From the NCBI GenBank assembly GCA_903840265.1, contig CAIMFH010000099.1, positions 1 through 57,158 of the forward strand: 57,158 nt of DNA, in the 5' to 3' direction. Under the pieces are notes generated by a model. That model did not search any database and was not told the DNA's origin. It worked only from the letters and a program-made list of their open reading frames with translations. Below are positions 47,939 through 56,803 of this stretch, in pieces. The first letter of the stretch is position 1. Each line of letters starts with the position of its first letter. The position numbers and the translations under genes were made by a program. The DNA is from an uncultured Schlesneria sp. Lineage in GTDB: Bacteria; Planctomycetota; Planctomycetia; Planctomycetales; Planctomycetaceae.

Positions 47939-49102
47939 ATGACTTCTCTCAGCGAATCTCTTTCTTCGACACTCCAGGATGGCTCGTTTTTGCGGCTGAC
48001 GCTCAGTCAGCCGATGCAGCCGATGGCGGGGACAGCGCCCAAAGTCACCGTCCGTCCAGTTTCACTTCGAGACGAGACAAAATACCAGTGGATCGCACGG
48101 ATCGGGTCACAGGAACACCACGAAAATCTGACGGAAGAAGAACTGCAAAAGCGAGTCGAATCGGTGTTTTGCATCTCTTTCGCTGACGCGCATCTCTTCA
48201 CAAAAGTGGAAGATCTTGCCTTCAAACGGCATCGCAGCGGCCAGGTCCGATTCAAAAAATCAAAGCCGACGCTGAAGCCGCCCACAGATTTGAGCCACAA
48301 TCGAGAGAAGCAATACCTGATTCCCGTGGGCGTTCCCTGCCCATTTCTCGTTGAAATTGGAGTAATGCTGCCGAACGGACAGATCAAGTCTGCCATGTAT
48401 CATAAGTTTCGGCAGATCAATCGCTATCTGGAGTTCGTCGAAGATCTGATGCCGCATCTGCCGTCCGAAGGGCCGCTGCATGTTGTCGACTTCGGCTGTG
48501 GAAAAAGCTATCTCACATTTGCCTTGCATCATTTGTTGACACGAATCCACCGCCGCGAGGTTAATATTGTCGGCTTGGATCTCAAGCAGGATGTGATCGC
48601 GGATTGTACCAGGATCGCGAGGATACTTGGCTGCGCCGGGCTGCGGTTCGAAGTCGGGCGGATTGAGTCATTCCAACCCGTCGACCACGTCCATTTGGCC
48701 GTTTCACTGCATGCCTGCGATACCGCAACAGACGACGCCATTGCCGGCGCGATTCGCTGGCAATCCGATGCGATTCTCGCCGTTCCGTGCTGCCAACACG
48801 AGTTGAACAACATCCTGGACAAAGCAGTCCTACCGGGACTCACCGATTACGGCATCTTTCGCGAGCGATTCGCCGCCATGGCCACAGACGCATTGCGAGG
48901 ACGCTTGCTCGATGTCCACGGCTATCGAACGCAGATTCTGGAGTTCATCGAACTTGAGCATACGCCGAAAAACGTGTTGCTACGAGCCGTCCGCAGTCCG
49001 GCCACTGCGGAAACACAGTCAGCCGCTCAGCAGCGCTACGACAGTTTGAAGTCGGATCTTGCCATGACCACCTGGCATCTGGAACGCGCGCTGTCGAGAT
49101 GA
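47939..49102 (+). CDS. SAM-dependent methyltransferase (Methyltransf_32-like)
   Basis: A 387-residue protein, starting at the ATG at 47939. The first 165 residues are a less conserved region (VSLRDETKYQWIARIGSQEHHENL). The methyltransferase core follows: VVDFGCGKSYLTFALHHLL (SAM loop), NIVGLDLKQDVIADC, and VHLAVSLHACDTATDDAIAGAI with AVPCCQHELN. This pattern, with SLHACDTATD and the CCQHEL motif, is that of a poorly studied methyltransferase family also present in eukaryotes. The substrate is unknown. It is convergent with the TolC-like gene (25 bp). Confidence 0.87.
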   Translation: MTSLSESLSSTLQDGSFLRLTLSQPMQPMAGTAPKVTVRPVSLRDETKYQWIARIGSQEHHENLTEEELQKRVESVFCISFADAHLFTKVEDLAFKRHRSGQVRFKKSKPTLKPPTDLSHNREKQYLIPVGVPCPFLVEIGVMLPNGQIKSAMYHKFRQINRYLEFVEDLMPHLPSEGPLHVVDFGCGKSYLTFALHHLLTRIHRREVNIVGLDLKQDVIADCTRIARILGCAGLRFEVGRIESFQPVDHVHLAVSLHACDTATDDAIAGAIRWQSDAILAVPCCQHELNNILDKAVLPGLTDYGIFRERFAAMATDALRGRLLDVHGYRTQILEFIELEHTPKNVLLRAVRSPATAETQSAAQQRYDSLKSDLAMTTWHLERALSR

Positions 49103-49127
49103 CAGCGCCGTTCCGATTCCAGTTCCG

Positions 49128-51161
49128 TTACTCAATCCGGGCTTTGCCTGCCGGCTCGGCTGCGGGTGCCGGCAAAGTTGGAGCGAGCGTTGGCGATCCG
49201 GTTGGATCAGAGATGGAATGAACCTCCGCTCCTTGAGGCAGACCTGGATACAGGTCTGTCTTAGGACTCGGCACCCCTGAACCAAATTCCTCGGGCTGTG
49301 TTTCGAGGTATTCGGCTGGCCTTCCATAGCTGCGTTCCCAGGCTCGCTTGAGAGCATCCTCTTTCGCGGCGGCATCCCAGTCACCTTCAGCGACGTGAAT
49401 CCCATCGACTTCCAGTAGCATCCCGCGACGCCAATGGAATTCGGTGATCGCCTTGTTGTAGTTGATCAAAGCGGTGAAGTAGGCGATTTCAGCGGCCGCG
49501 TTCGCAGCTTGAGCACGCAACACCAGGTCGAGCGTCACCCCCTGATTCTGTTCGTCGCGAGCCCCCACTTCATACAGGGCCATCGTCGCCTCAACGCGTT
49601 TGACAGCAGCGATTTTTCGGTCCAGTTGAGTTTGCGCTATTCGGTACGCGGCATCGATTCGCTGAACAGCTTCAGCCAAATCGTGGTTGATATCCTGCTC
49701 CTGGGCCGCTAAGGCTGCACGACTTTTTACGAGCTGAAGCTCGATGTTGTGCAACTGCATTCGAGCCGCACGCAAACCGATTGGCATGGCGAACTGCAGG
49801 CCGGTTGTCCAGCCAGTCAGGTTCGTATTTCCCATCGAGGTATACATGCTGTTATTCGGTGAATCCGTGTACGACAACAGGTTGGAACCGAATCCGTTGA
49901 CCTGGTAGGACGACACGAAGTTCAACTGCGGATTCGCGACGTTTTGAGCCGCTTTATACTGCAGTTCCAGGCTCTTCACCTGCCACTTTTGGCGACGAAG
50001 TTCTGGCCGACGCGTCAAGGCGTCCAGCACGCTGGATTCCCACTGGACAACGAATTCGGCTTCCATCGGATCGTCATGAGGACGAATGATTTTGCCGTCG
50101 TTGACAGCCAGACCAAGCTCTTTTCGGAACTGATTTTCTGTGATAAAGATGTTCGAGAGAGTTTGTTCGACTCGCGACTGAGCGTCGAAATAATTCTCGC
50201 GAGCCTGTGCTTCGTCGGCGGCACTACCACCACGAGCACCCGCATCCATCTTCGCCTTCACTTCAATCCACGATCGATGCACACTCTCGCGATTGGCGAC
50301 TTCGGCATCGTACTGGCGATAGGCAAGATACAGTTCCCAATACAAATCCTCGACATCTTTCACCATCTGAATGACGGCGAGTTCGAAGTCGGCGACGTCG
50401 ATGTCGCAGTTGATTCGGGCAATTGACACCCCCTGCGACACCCCGGTGATCGAACCCAGACCGGCACGTGGCGGACCCGCGATGCGGTTGTATTCGACAC
50501 CCGCACCAGCCCACAACGGCTGCGTGAACTGTGCCTGTAACGTCCCGGTGTAGCTGGAGGAAACCGGTACGAACGGCGAGTTCGTGCTCAGGTAGTTCCA
50601 GTTGTGATTAACCGAGAAACTACCCCCCGTCGCCAGGGCTTTCGACAGGCCGGAATTGAACGATCCTGTGTCGCTGTTGTTCTGGAATGTGCCGAAGCTA
50701 TTCTGGATCGTCGCGTTGTTGCCCCACTGCGTGGATGCGGTCAACTGAGCGTCGAAGTCAGCCAGGGCCGCTTCCACACCGCGATTACCGAACAGGAATC
50801 CGGTTTCGCCAATCGCCGGATCGTAGACCGACGGCGATGTCGTGGGATTCGCCAGCATCTGCGGACCATTCGCCCGCGTACGAATCATCTTGTTGTTGGT
50901 GACGGCGGTTTGAACCGCCTGCATCAACGTCATTTCCCAGATTTCGTCGTCGGTCGGCTCTTTGATTGTTCGTGGATGTTGCGAGTAGGCCACCTCTTGC
51001 GGCGTCGTTTGATCGACGTTCGGGTACTCGACGGCCAGCATCTTGTCGCGGTAGTGCTGGAGCTCGGCGTTACCGAAGTATGTGACCTGCGCGGAACGGC
51101 AACCGACGGTGCCGATCAGCAGCAGCGCGTTTATCCAACGAATTGATCGTCTCCATCTCAT
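49128..51161 (-). CDS. TolC-like outer-membrane lipoprotein
   Basis: A 677-residue protein with a lipoprotein signal (TVGC, cleavage before Cys21). Residues about 75-620 make the TolC fold: two tandem OEP repeats of long alpha-hairpins and beta strands, with KDVEDLYWELYLAYRQYDAEVANRE and GLRAARMQLHNIELQLVKSRAAL as hairpin parts. The last 60 residues are Pro-rich. It is longer than E. coli TolC, as usual in planctomycetes. As an exit duct it would join an inner-membrane pump for efflux or type I secretion, but no pump gene is adjacent. Confidence 0.88.
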   Translation of the reverse strand: MRWRRSIRWINALLLIGTVGCRSAQVTYFGNAELQHYRDKMLAVEYPNVDQTTPQEVAYSQHPRTIKEPTDDEIWEMTLMQAVQTAVTNNKMIRTRANGPQMLANPTTSPSVYDPAIGETGFLFGNRGVEAALADFDAQLTASTQWGNNATIQNSFGTFQNNSDTGSFNSGLSKALATGGSFSVNHNWNYLSTNSPFVPVSSSYTGTLQAQFTQPLWAGAGVEYNRIAGPPRAGLGSITGVSQGVSIARINCDIDVADFELAVIQMVKDVEDLYWELYLAYRQYDAEVANRESVHRSWIEVKAKMDAGARGGSAADEAQARENYFDAQSRVEQTLSNIFITENQFRKELGLAVNDGKIIRPHDDPMEAEFVVQWESSVLDALTRRPELRRQKWQVKSLELQYKAAQNVANPQLNFVSSYQVNGFGSNLLSYTDSPNNSMYTSMGNTNLTGWTTGLQFAMPIGLRAARMQLHNIELQLVKSRAALAAQEQDINHDLAEAVQRIDAAYRIAQTQLDRKIAAVKRVEATMALYEVGARDEQNQGVTLDLVLRAQAANAAAEIAYFTALINYNKAITEFHWRRGMLLEVDGIHVAEGDWDAAAKEDALKRAWERSYGRPAEYLETQPEEFGSGVPSPKTDLYPGLPQGAEVHSISDPTGSPTLAPTLPAPAAEPAGKARIE

Positions 51162-51513
51162 CGGACGGATCCCCCTCTGACAATTCGACTATATCCCACC
51201 CCGATCGGGCGGAATCCATGCCACCGGAGTAACTGTCTTGGACCAAATAATTGCCAAAATCGGTACACCAGGCGCATTGCGTATCGAAGGTATCGTCAGC
51301 ACAACCGTTATTCTTTCATGGTATTGCTACGACCCCTACTCATTAACATTTGTGGCCAAACACTGGTCTGCCACCATCATTCAATTGACCGTTTGGTAAA
51401 AACATTGAAAACACAACTCGCGTCGGTAGTTACAACTTGGCAAGACGCATTATGATTATGCCAGTTCAGCGATTGGTGCTGAAACCCGTGCCTGCCGCGA
51501 TTGGAAAAATTCC
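51162..51513. other. Intergenic, divergent promoters expected
   Basis: A 352-bp AT-richer gap between the TolC-like gene and tadA. It contains a TTGACC at 51385 but no convincing -10 at the right spacing. I see no RNA gene or repeat. Confidence 0.4.
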
Positions 51514-52002
51514 GTGATTGATCCGAACGATGAACTGCTCCAACCCCACGCTTTTTGGATGCGAGCTGCCCTGGATCAGGCTCGAATCGCCTTTGATGAA
51601 GGCGAAGTTCCCATCGGTGCGGTGATCGTTCACAACGACCGTGTCATCGCGGCCGCTGGCAACCAGCGCGAACAGCTTAAAGATCCGACAGCTCACGCCG
51701 AAATCATCGCCATCACGCAGGCGGCCGAGGCTTTAGGATCATGGCGTCTCCTTGACTGCACACTGTACGCGACCCTGGAACCCTGTCCCATGTGCGCCGG
51801 TGCCATCGTTCAGGCTCGTATCCCCACCGTGATCTACGGTACCACAGACGATAAGGCTGGAGCCTGCCACACGCTCTATCAGATTACCAGCGATCCTCGC
51901 CTGAACCACCGAGCGACCGTTGTCGGCGGTGTCTTGCGCGACGAATGTCGCGATTTGCTTCGCGAATTCTTCGCCATTCAACGTTCTTTGGGCAAAAAAT
52001 AG
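51514..52002 (+). CDS. tadA: tRNA adenosine(34) deaminase
   Basis: A 162-residue zinc deaminase that makes inosine at the tRNA wobble position. It starts with GTG at 51514, with GGAAAAA upstream. Zinc ligands H61 (in HAE, with catalytic E63), C91 and C94 (PCPMC) are all present. Length and fold match Tad[19 protein letters not shown] at the front and [15 protein letters not shown] at the end. It is essential in most bacteria. It is followed directly by a short open frame and the VWA gene. Confidence 0.96.
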   Translation: MIDPNDELLQPHAFWMRAALDQARIAFDEGEVPIGAVIVHNDRVIAAAGNQREQLKDPTAHAEIIAITQAAEALGSWRLLDCTLYATLEPCPMCAGAIVQARIPTVIYGTTDDKAGACHTLYQITSDPRLNHRATVVGGVLRDECRDLLREFFAIQRSLGKK

Positions 52003-52007
52003 GCTCG

Positions 52008-52160
52008 ATGTTCGACGAACTTAAGGAGCAGTTCATCCAGAATCGGTTGGCGACACCTCAACAAGCGGCGTTTTTGGCAAGCATTGAATCGAAGCCTGCT
52101 TCGGTGGCAGCAAAAAATACCGATTCATTTCAATCATTTCATCAGCATTTCTTGTTCTGA
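52008..52160 (+). CDS. Possible small protein, 50 residues
   Basis: A 50-codon frame beginning 5 bp after the tadA stop, MFDELKEQFIQNRLATPQQAA. It is hydrophilic and helical in look, with no close relative that I recognise. AAGGAG lies inside it rather than before it. It may be a real small gene or a chance frame; kept at low confidence. Confidence 0.3.
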   Translation: MFDELKEQFIQNRLATPQQAAFLASIESKPASVAAKNTDSFQSFHQHFLF

Positions 52161-52233
52161 AAACCAGAACTTGACGTTAGAATTTCGAGATCGATCTCGA
52201 TTCCCTGCTTGGGATAAGGCGATGGAGACAGCC

Positions 52234-54273
52234 ATGATGCCAGACGATCCCTCGACTAACGACAACCTTTCGATTTGGAACGAACAACCAATCCTGCTGG
52301 AATTGGCCATCAATGACGAAGGTACGCCTCCGGACAATTCGTCCTGGATGGGTATCACCGCTGGCGTGGCGTTCAGCATCATTTTCCATGGGTGGTTGCT
52401 GTTCACCCTCTCAGGTCTTGCTTTCGAAGTGCGCGAACGTTCGGACAGGGAACCGATTGAGACCGTCCTCACGGATCCTCCCCCAACCGATATTCCGCTT
52501 GAGATCCCCGAGATTAAAAAGTACGAACTCGCCAATCCGGGTGATCGCGAAACGGAAGTCGGCAAGGCGATGAACGCCAAATCAGTGGGGGTGGAGTTTT
52601 CGAACAATCCTGTGCAAGAATCGGCGCCAGTCCACTCGGTGAATATGGAATTTGCCACTCAGAAGCAATTGCCACATTATGACATTCCGCAAGGCCGCGA
52701 ACTGAGCAAGACGGTCGTCATCCCAGGCACGACGGGCGAAGGCCTCATTCAAATGGATTCGGCTCTCGACCGTGTCACGTGGGAAATCGCTCGCAATCTA
52801 CAAGAGAAAAAAGTTCTGGTCGTGTGGTTGATCGACGCCTCCGGCAGCGTGGTCCCGCAACGTCAGGCACTGGTGAAGCGATTGCGTCGGATCTACGGCG
52901 AACTAGGAGCCCTTGAGAGCGCAGGCCAACTGCCGCGCCTTGAGCAACCATTGCTCAGCGGTGTCGTTCTGTTTGGTGCGCAAACGACGTTCCTCACCAA
53001 AGAGCCAACCGACAAGATTGATGAGATCATTACCGGGATCCAGTCTGCCCCGACAGATCCCTCGGGATTGGAGAATGTCTTTTCTGCCGTCGGCCAGGTG
53101 GTAGATCGTTGGCATAAGTATCGAACTGACAATGGCCGCCGGATCATGGTCATCGCCCTGACCGACGAAGCGGGCGATGATCACGGCCCTCCGTTAGAAA
53201 TGGCGATCAATAAATGCCAGCACCACGGTGTCAAGGCGTACGTCATCGGCCCCGCCGCTCCATTTGGTCGCCGGAAGGGGTACATCCCTTACGTTGCTAA
53301 AGAGAATGGCCGCACATACCAGCTTCCTGTTGATTTGGGGCCTGAATCCGTCGTCGTCGAGAATGTCGATCTCCCCTACTGGTACGAAGGCCCGCAGCTC
53401 ACATATCTCTCATCCGGGTTCGGTCCCTACGCGCTGAACCGTCTGGTGAAAGAGACCGGCGGAGTCTACTTCATGACGAACATGACCACGAACTCAGAAC
53501 TCAGCACGATTGGTCAGTTCGATCCGATCATGATGAAGGCATTCGAACCGGACTATCGCTTTGGGTCGCCCGCTGATTTCGCGCAGGATCTGACAAAACA
53601 TCATCTGCGGGCCGCAGTTGTCGGTATGGCCGAGTATAGCCAGACCACGAATTTGCGCGGGCAAGGAACTCCACAACTCGAATTCCGCGTGCGGGCGAAC
53701 AACTTCCGTCAGCAGTTTACCGAGGCACAAAAATCCGCGGCGATCAGCAGCCTGTCCGTCGACAACATCCTCGCCAGAATGCCGCCCAACACCGAAAAGT
53801 TGTACGCCGCCGAAACGTCGCCGCGATGGCGTCTCGCGTTTAGCCTCGACTATGGCCGCCTGCTCGCCCAGAAGGTGCGTGCCTTCGAATACAACTCCGC
53901 CTTGGCACAACTCAAGGGAAGCTACACAGAGTCTGACATCAACAACAAAGTCAATCACATCATCTTCCGCCCCGACAAAGAACTGAACTACGCGACTTCC
54001 ATGCGGAAGCAAGCCAGAATCGCCGAGGAACACCTTCAGCGGGTCATCAAAGACGCGCCCGGAACGCCGTGGGAAATGCTGGCGAAACGCGAGCTGAAAG
54101 ACGGATTCGGTATTCGCCTGGTAGAACGATTCATTCCACCACCACCGCCAGCCCCCCCAGCCGTCGCCGCCATAACCAAACCCGGCCCCAAAATACGACC
54201 GGAACCTCCGGCACCGACCAAGCCGAAGCCTCCGGCCGCAAAACCTGTCGAACCGGTCCTGCCGAAGCTGTAA
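52234..54273 (+). CDS. Large membrane-anchored VWA protein with TonB-like layout
   Basis: A 679-residue protein. The start at 52234 has GGAG 6 nt upstream; in-frame ATGs at 52222 and 52084 also exist. A transmembrane helix lies at about 38-60 after a short cytoplasmic tail, and a Pro-rich periplasmic linker follows. A VWA domain starts near 190 with MIDAS D-A-S-G-S (VWLIDASGSVVPQ, about residue 200). An extended region (about 350-600) holds no other fold that I know. The C-terminus is a Pro-rich tail with PPPPPAPP. The TM-plus-proline layout resembles TonB/GltJ-type energy transducers. It is not part of the MoxR operon. Confidence 0.75.
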   Translation: MMPDDPSTNDNLSIWNEQPILLELAINDEGTPPDNSSWMGITAGVAFSIIFHGWLLFTLSGLAFEVRERSDREPIETVLTDPPPTDIPLEIPEIKKYELANPGDRETEVGKAMNAKSVGVEFSNNPVQESAPVHSVNMEFATQKQLPHYDIPQGRELSKTVVIPGTTGEGLIQMDSALDRVTWEIARNLQEKKVLVVWLIDASGSVVPQRQALVKRLRRIYGELGALESAGQLPRLEQPLLSGVVLFGAQTTFLTKEPTDKIDEIITGIQSAPTDPSGLENVFSAVGQVVDRWHKYRTDNGRRIMVIALTDEAGDDHGPPLEMAINKCQHHGVKAYVIGPAAPFGRRKGYIPYVAKENGRTYQLPVDLGPESVVVENVDLPYWYEGPQLTYLSSGFGPYALNRLVKETGGVYFMTNMTTNSELSTIGQFDPIMMKAFEPDYRFGSPADFAQDLTKHHLRAAVVGMAEYSQTTNLRGQGTPQLEFRVRANNFRQQFTEAQKSAAISSLSVDNILARMPPNTEKLYAAETSPRWRLAFSLDYGRLLAQKVRAFEYNSALAQLKGSYTESDINNKVNHIIFRPDKELNYATSMRKQARIAEEHLQRVIKDAPGTPWEMLAKRELKDGFGIRLVERFIPPPPPAPPAVAAITKPGPKIRPEPPAPTKPKPPAAKPVEPVLPKL

Positions 54274-54304
54274 TGACGATCGCCTCGCTGCCACCTCTTC
54301 CGTA

Positions 54305-54325
54305 GGACGGATTTCCAATCCGTCC
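54305..54325. repeat. Perfect 9-bp hairpin with AATCCGTC repeats
   Basis: GGACGGATT-TCC-AATCCGTCC forms a hairpin. The octamer AATCCGTC then recurs at 54356 and 54384, within 75 bp. No T-run follows, so this is not a classical terminator. It looks like an extragenic palindromic repeat between the VWA gene and tRNA-Leu. Confidence 0.55.
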
Positions 54326-54447
54326 CAGTAGACCCCGTCAAACTCCTCCGCCCCCAATCCGTCCACCAACAAATTCGATTGCAAATCCGTCGTACGTAAA
54401 TCACGCCCCCCTTCGCCCGGCAACTCGAAGAATTGCCCGCCGAGACC

Positions 54448-54476
54448 TTGTCGACATCGACCAGAGAACGTATTCT
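54448..54476 (+). promoter_or_regulatory. Candidate promoter of tRNA-Leu
   Basis: TTGTCG (54448-54453) and TATTCT (54471-54476) lie 17 bp apart and 14 bp before the tRNA. The -10 overlaps an inverted repeat AGAGAA-CGTA-TTCTCT (54463-54478). Confidence 0.45.
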
Positions 54477-54489
54477 CTCCCCCTCTCCG

Positions 54490-54573
<84 letters not shown>

Positions 54574-54583
54574 TCAAATGGCG

Positions 54584-54623
54584 AAAGGACTTACGGAGAT
54601 GACCCGTAAGTCCTTTTGCTTTT
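54584..54623 (+). terminator. Rho-independent terminator after tRNA-Leu
   Basis: A perfect 13-bp stem (54584-54596 with 54604-54616) with a 7-nt loop, followed by TTTTGCTTTT. It ends the tRNA transcript and separates it from the integrase. Confidence 0.88.
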
Positions 54624-54738
54624 CAAGGTGAGGCTTTGCCACATTTTTGACACGGTTGCTGGTCTTGTAGGGGCGTTGTGAGGGGCATGTTCGTTGGCGA
54701 CCTTCCGGGTGTTATTTTCGCCTTCGGAGGTCACGAAA

Positions 54739-55992
54739 ATGGCTACTTTGCAGCAGATCAATGGCATCTACCACCTGCGGTTTCGGTTCGGCGGAAAGCC
54801 CTTCCGGCGCTCGTTGGGAACCACCAACACCGACGAAGCTGAGACGATCAAGAAGGATGTCGAAGTCAACATCTCACGAATCAATTCGGGGGTGATTCCG
54901 CCGCCCCCGGAAGATTCAGACGTGATCCAATACGTTTTGTCGGGTGGCAAAAATGTGGCAAAGCCCAAAATTGTGGAACCGACTTCGCCGACTTTGGAAG
55001 AAATGTGGAAGGGCTATCTGGTCTCCTTACCGGCCGGGTCCAAGGAAGAGAATTCCCTCGCCACCGAGACGACACACTTTTCCCACCTTTGCCGAATCCT
55101 TAAACCAACGATCCGAGTCACCGATCTCAGCACAGACGACCTGCAACGGTACATCAGGGTCAGGTCCAAGGAAAAAGGTCAACGTGGCTTGGTGAAGGCT
55201 CGGACCATTGGAAAGGAAATCAGCAGTTTTCGAAACGTCTGGAACAACTTTGCCTTGTTCAGAAAAATCGTCGCCAAAGACTTTCGGGCGACGTTTGGAA
55301 AGCTCAATTACCCCAAGGAAAGTGAGCGCCCTCCATTCCAAACATGGGAACAAATAGAGCGGCAGGTTGAACGGGGTGGCTTGTCGCAAATCGAAATCGC
55401 CAACCTCTGGGATTGTCTGTTTCTCGACATTGGACGTATTCGAGAATTCCTTGAATTTGTCCGCACGAAGCCCGGCTTGCCCGGATGGATTTACCCGGCC
55501 TTGGTCGCCGTCGCCCACACCGGCTGTCGTAAAGGCGAAGTCCTGCGTTCACTCCACAATGATTGGGACATCGGCGAATCATCCAAGATGCCGATGGTTC
55601 GATGGCGTGAAAAGAAGAAGGACCGCAGCAAAGACTTCACGCTGCGACAAGTGTCGGTTACGCCATTTTTGCAGAAGGTCATGAACGATTGGTTCGCAAG
55701 CCATCCCGGTGGTCGCTACGTCTTCTGCGGATCAGACGGTCAAGCGCTTTCAGTCGATGAAGCGGCTCGCTGGTTCAACACTGTAGTCGCAGATTCCAAA
55801 TGGACGGTGCTGCGAGGATGGCACGTCTTCCGCCATTCGTTCGTGAGTTGCTTGGCAAAGAAGAGTGTGGATCAGCGTGTGATCGACGCATCGGTTGGAC
55901 ACCAAACCGACGAAATGCGCAAGCGATACCGACATCTGTTTCCGCAAAGGCAGCACGAGCTTTTAGCCGCCGTGTTTTCGGAGGGGGAGTAG
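54739..55992 (+). CDS. Tyrosine recombinase (phage-type integrase)
   Basis: A 417-residue integrase; GGAGGTCACGAAA precedes the ATG at 54739. Residues 1-50 are the arm-binding start (INGIYHLRFRFGGKPFRRSLGT), about 85-190 the core-binding SAM-like domain, and 215-415 the catalytic domain. Catalytic residues are visible: R264 (HTGCRKGEVL), H362 and R365 (HVFRHSF), the GH at 387-388 and nucleophile Y397 (MRKRYRHLF). It carries out site-specific recombination of the element at the tRNA. Its last 30 bp overlap, tail to tail, the gene on the other strand. Confidence 0.93.
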   Translation: MATLQQINGIYHLRFRFGGKPFRRSLGTTNTDEAETIKKDVEVNISRINSGVIPPPPEDSDVIQYVLSGGKNVAKPKIVEPTSPTLEEMWKGYLVSLPAGSKEENSLATETTHFSHLCRILKPTIRVTDLSTDDLQRYIRVRSKEKGQRGLVKARTIGKEISSFRNVWNNFALFRKIVAKDFRATFGKLNYPKESERPPFQTWEQIERQVERGGLSQIEIANLWDCLFLDIGRIREFLEFVRTKPGLPGWIYPALVAVAHTGCRKGEVLRSLHNDWDIGESSKMPMVRWREKKKDRSKDFTLRQVSVTPFLQKVMNDWFASHPGGRYVFCGSDGQALSVDEAARWFNTVVADSKWTVLRGWHVFRHSFVSCLAKKSVDQRVIDASVGHQTDEMRKRYRHLFPQRQHELLAAVFSEGE

Positions 55993-56532
55993 TCCGTGAT
56001 TTCGATACCGGACCAATTCGGTATGCGGAATCCGCCATTCCTTCGTATTGCCTCTTCCGCCTGTTGCCTTTGTCGCAATCAGGCGTCCTAACCGACAGTG
56101 TTCCCGAACAGTGTAAGGTGACGAGTCAACGAGTTTTCCGAATTCTTCGACGGTGTAGAATTCCTTTGACGGAGCCTGCTGCTTGATTGCCTCAGCAACA
56201 AGCTCTTCGAGACGCCCAAGTCGATAGATGACTTCGTTCAATTTCAGCAACGTGTCAGTGGACTTTAGAAAGTAATCGTCTCGGTCGTCCGTTGCTCCCT
56301 TGCGACCCCAAGGGACAACAAATTCCAACGTGTCACCCTTCACCAGATGGAAATCGAGGGATACCCGAATGCCATTGACGAACGGGATTGCATGTGTCGG
56401 AAGATTGAAGGCATCGGCGAGATTCCGCCTGACGCTTTGAATTTCGACGCCAGCAATGTTGAACGTATCGTCGTTGGCCCCGTGGATCACCTTGACGGAG
56501 CCGGTCGATTCATTTCTGCAAATCTGATTCAT
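55963..56532 (-). CDS. Ubiquitin-like/ThiS-type domain fused to excisionase-type HTH
   Basis: A 189-residue protein from the ATG at 56532, with GGGAG upstream. Residues about 10-78 read as a beta-grasp, ThiS/MoaD-like domain: SVKVIHGANDDTF strands, VEIQSVRRNLADAFNLP helix, FVNGIRVSLDFHLVKGDTLEFV and a conserved-looking WGRKG end, not a GG tail. A helical linker (about 85-118) follows. The C-terminal part (about 122-186) is an excisionase/MerR-like winged helix: FYTVEEFGKLVDSSPYTVREH and WRIPHTELVRYRNHG. It is convergent with the integrase, overlapping it by 30 bp, as excisionase-type regulators often are near integrases. The ubiquitin-like reading is my own from pattern; the HTH is firmer. 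Confidence 0.7.
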   Translation of the reverse strand: MNQICRNESTGSVKVIHGANDDTFNIAGVEIQSVRRNLADAFNLPTHAIPFVNGIRVSLDFHLVKGDTLEFVVPWGRKGATDDRDDYFLKSTDTLLKLNEVIYRLGRLEELVAEAIKQQAPSKEFYTVEEFGKLVDSSPYTVREHCRLGRLIATKATGGRGNTKEWRIPHTELVRYRNHGLLPLRKHGG

Positions 56533-56608
56533 CTCCAACCATCTCCCTTTGCCCGCTAGCACCTCTTGCGATTCTCGCATCAGCAACCGACGACTGACAG
56601 ACTACTCG

Positions 56609-56803
56609 CTAACGGTTCAGAACAATTTGGATTGCTTCAAGCAATGTTGTGTTCACTCCCTCAGAATTATCATCCAACAGTTCTCCGAGATTTGCATAAA
56701 GCACCTCGACCATCTCTTCGCCAAGACCTTCCTGCCTGGCTCTTTCGAGCAACAGTTCCAAGATCAAAAGAACCTTTGCCGTGTCATCCAATCGGTTTCC
56801 CAT
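56609..56803 (-). CDS. Small acidic protein, unknown
   Basis: A 64-residue protein from the ATG at 56803, which has AAAGGAAAG a few bases upstream. It is acidic, helical and rich in Leu/Glu (LLILELLLERARQEGLGEEMVEVL). It lies 76 bp before the Ubl-HTH gene on the same strand and is probably co-transcribed. I do not recognise it; it could be an antitoxin-like or regulatory partner of the element. Confidence 0.55.
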   Translation of the reverse strand: MGNRLDDTAKVLLILELLLERARQEGLGEEMVEVLYANLGELLDDNSEGVNTTLLEAIQIVLNR

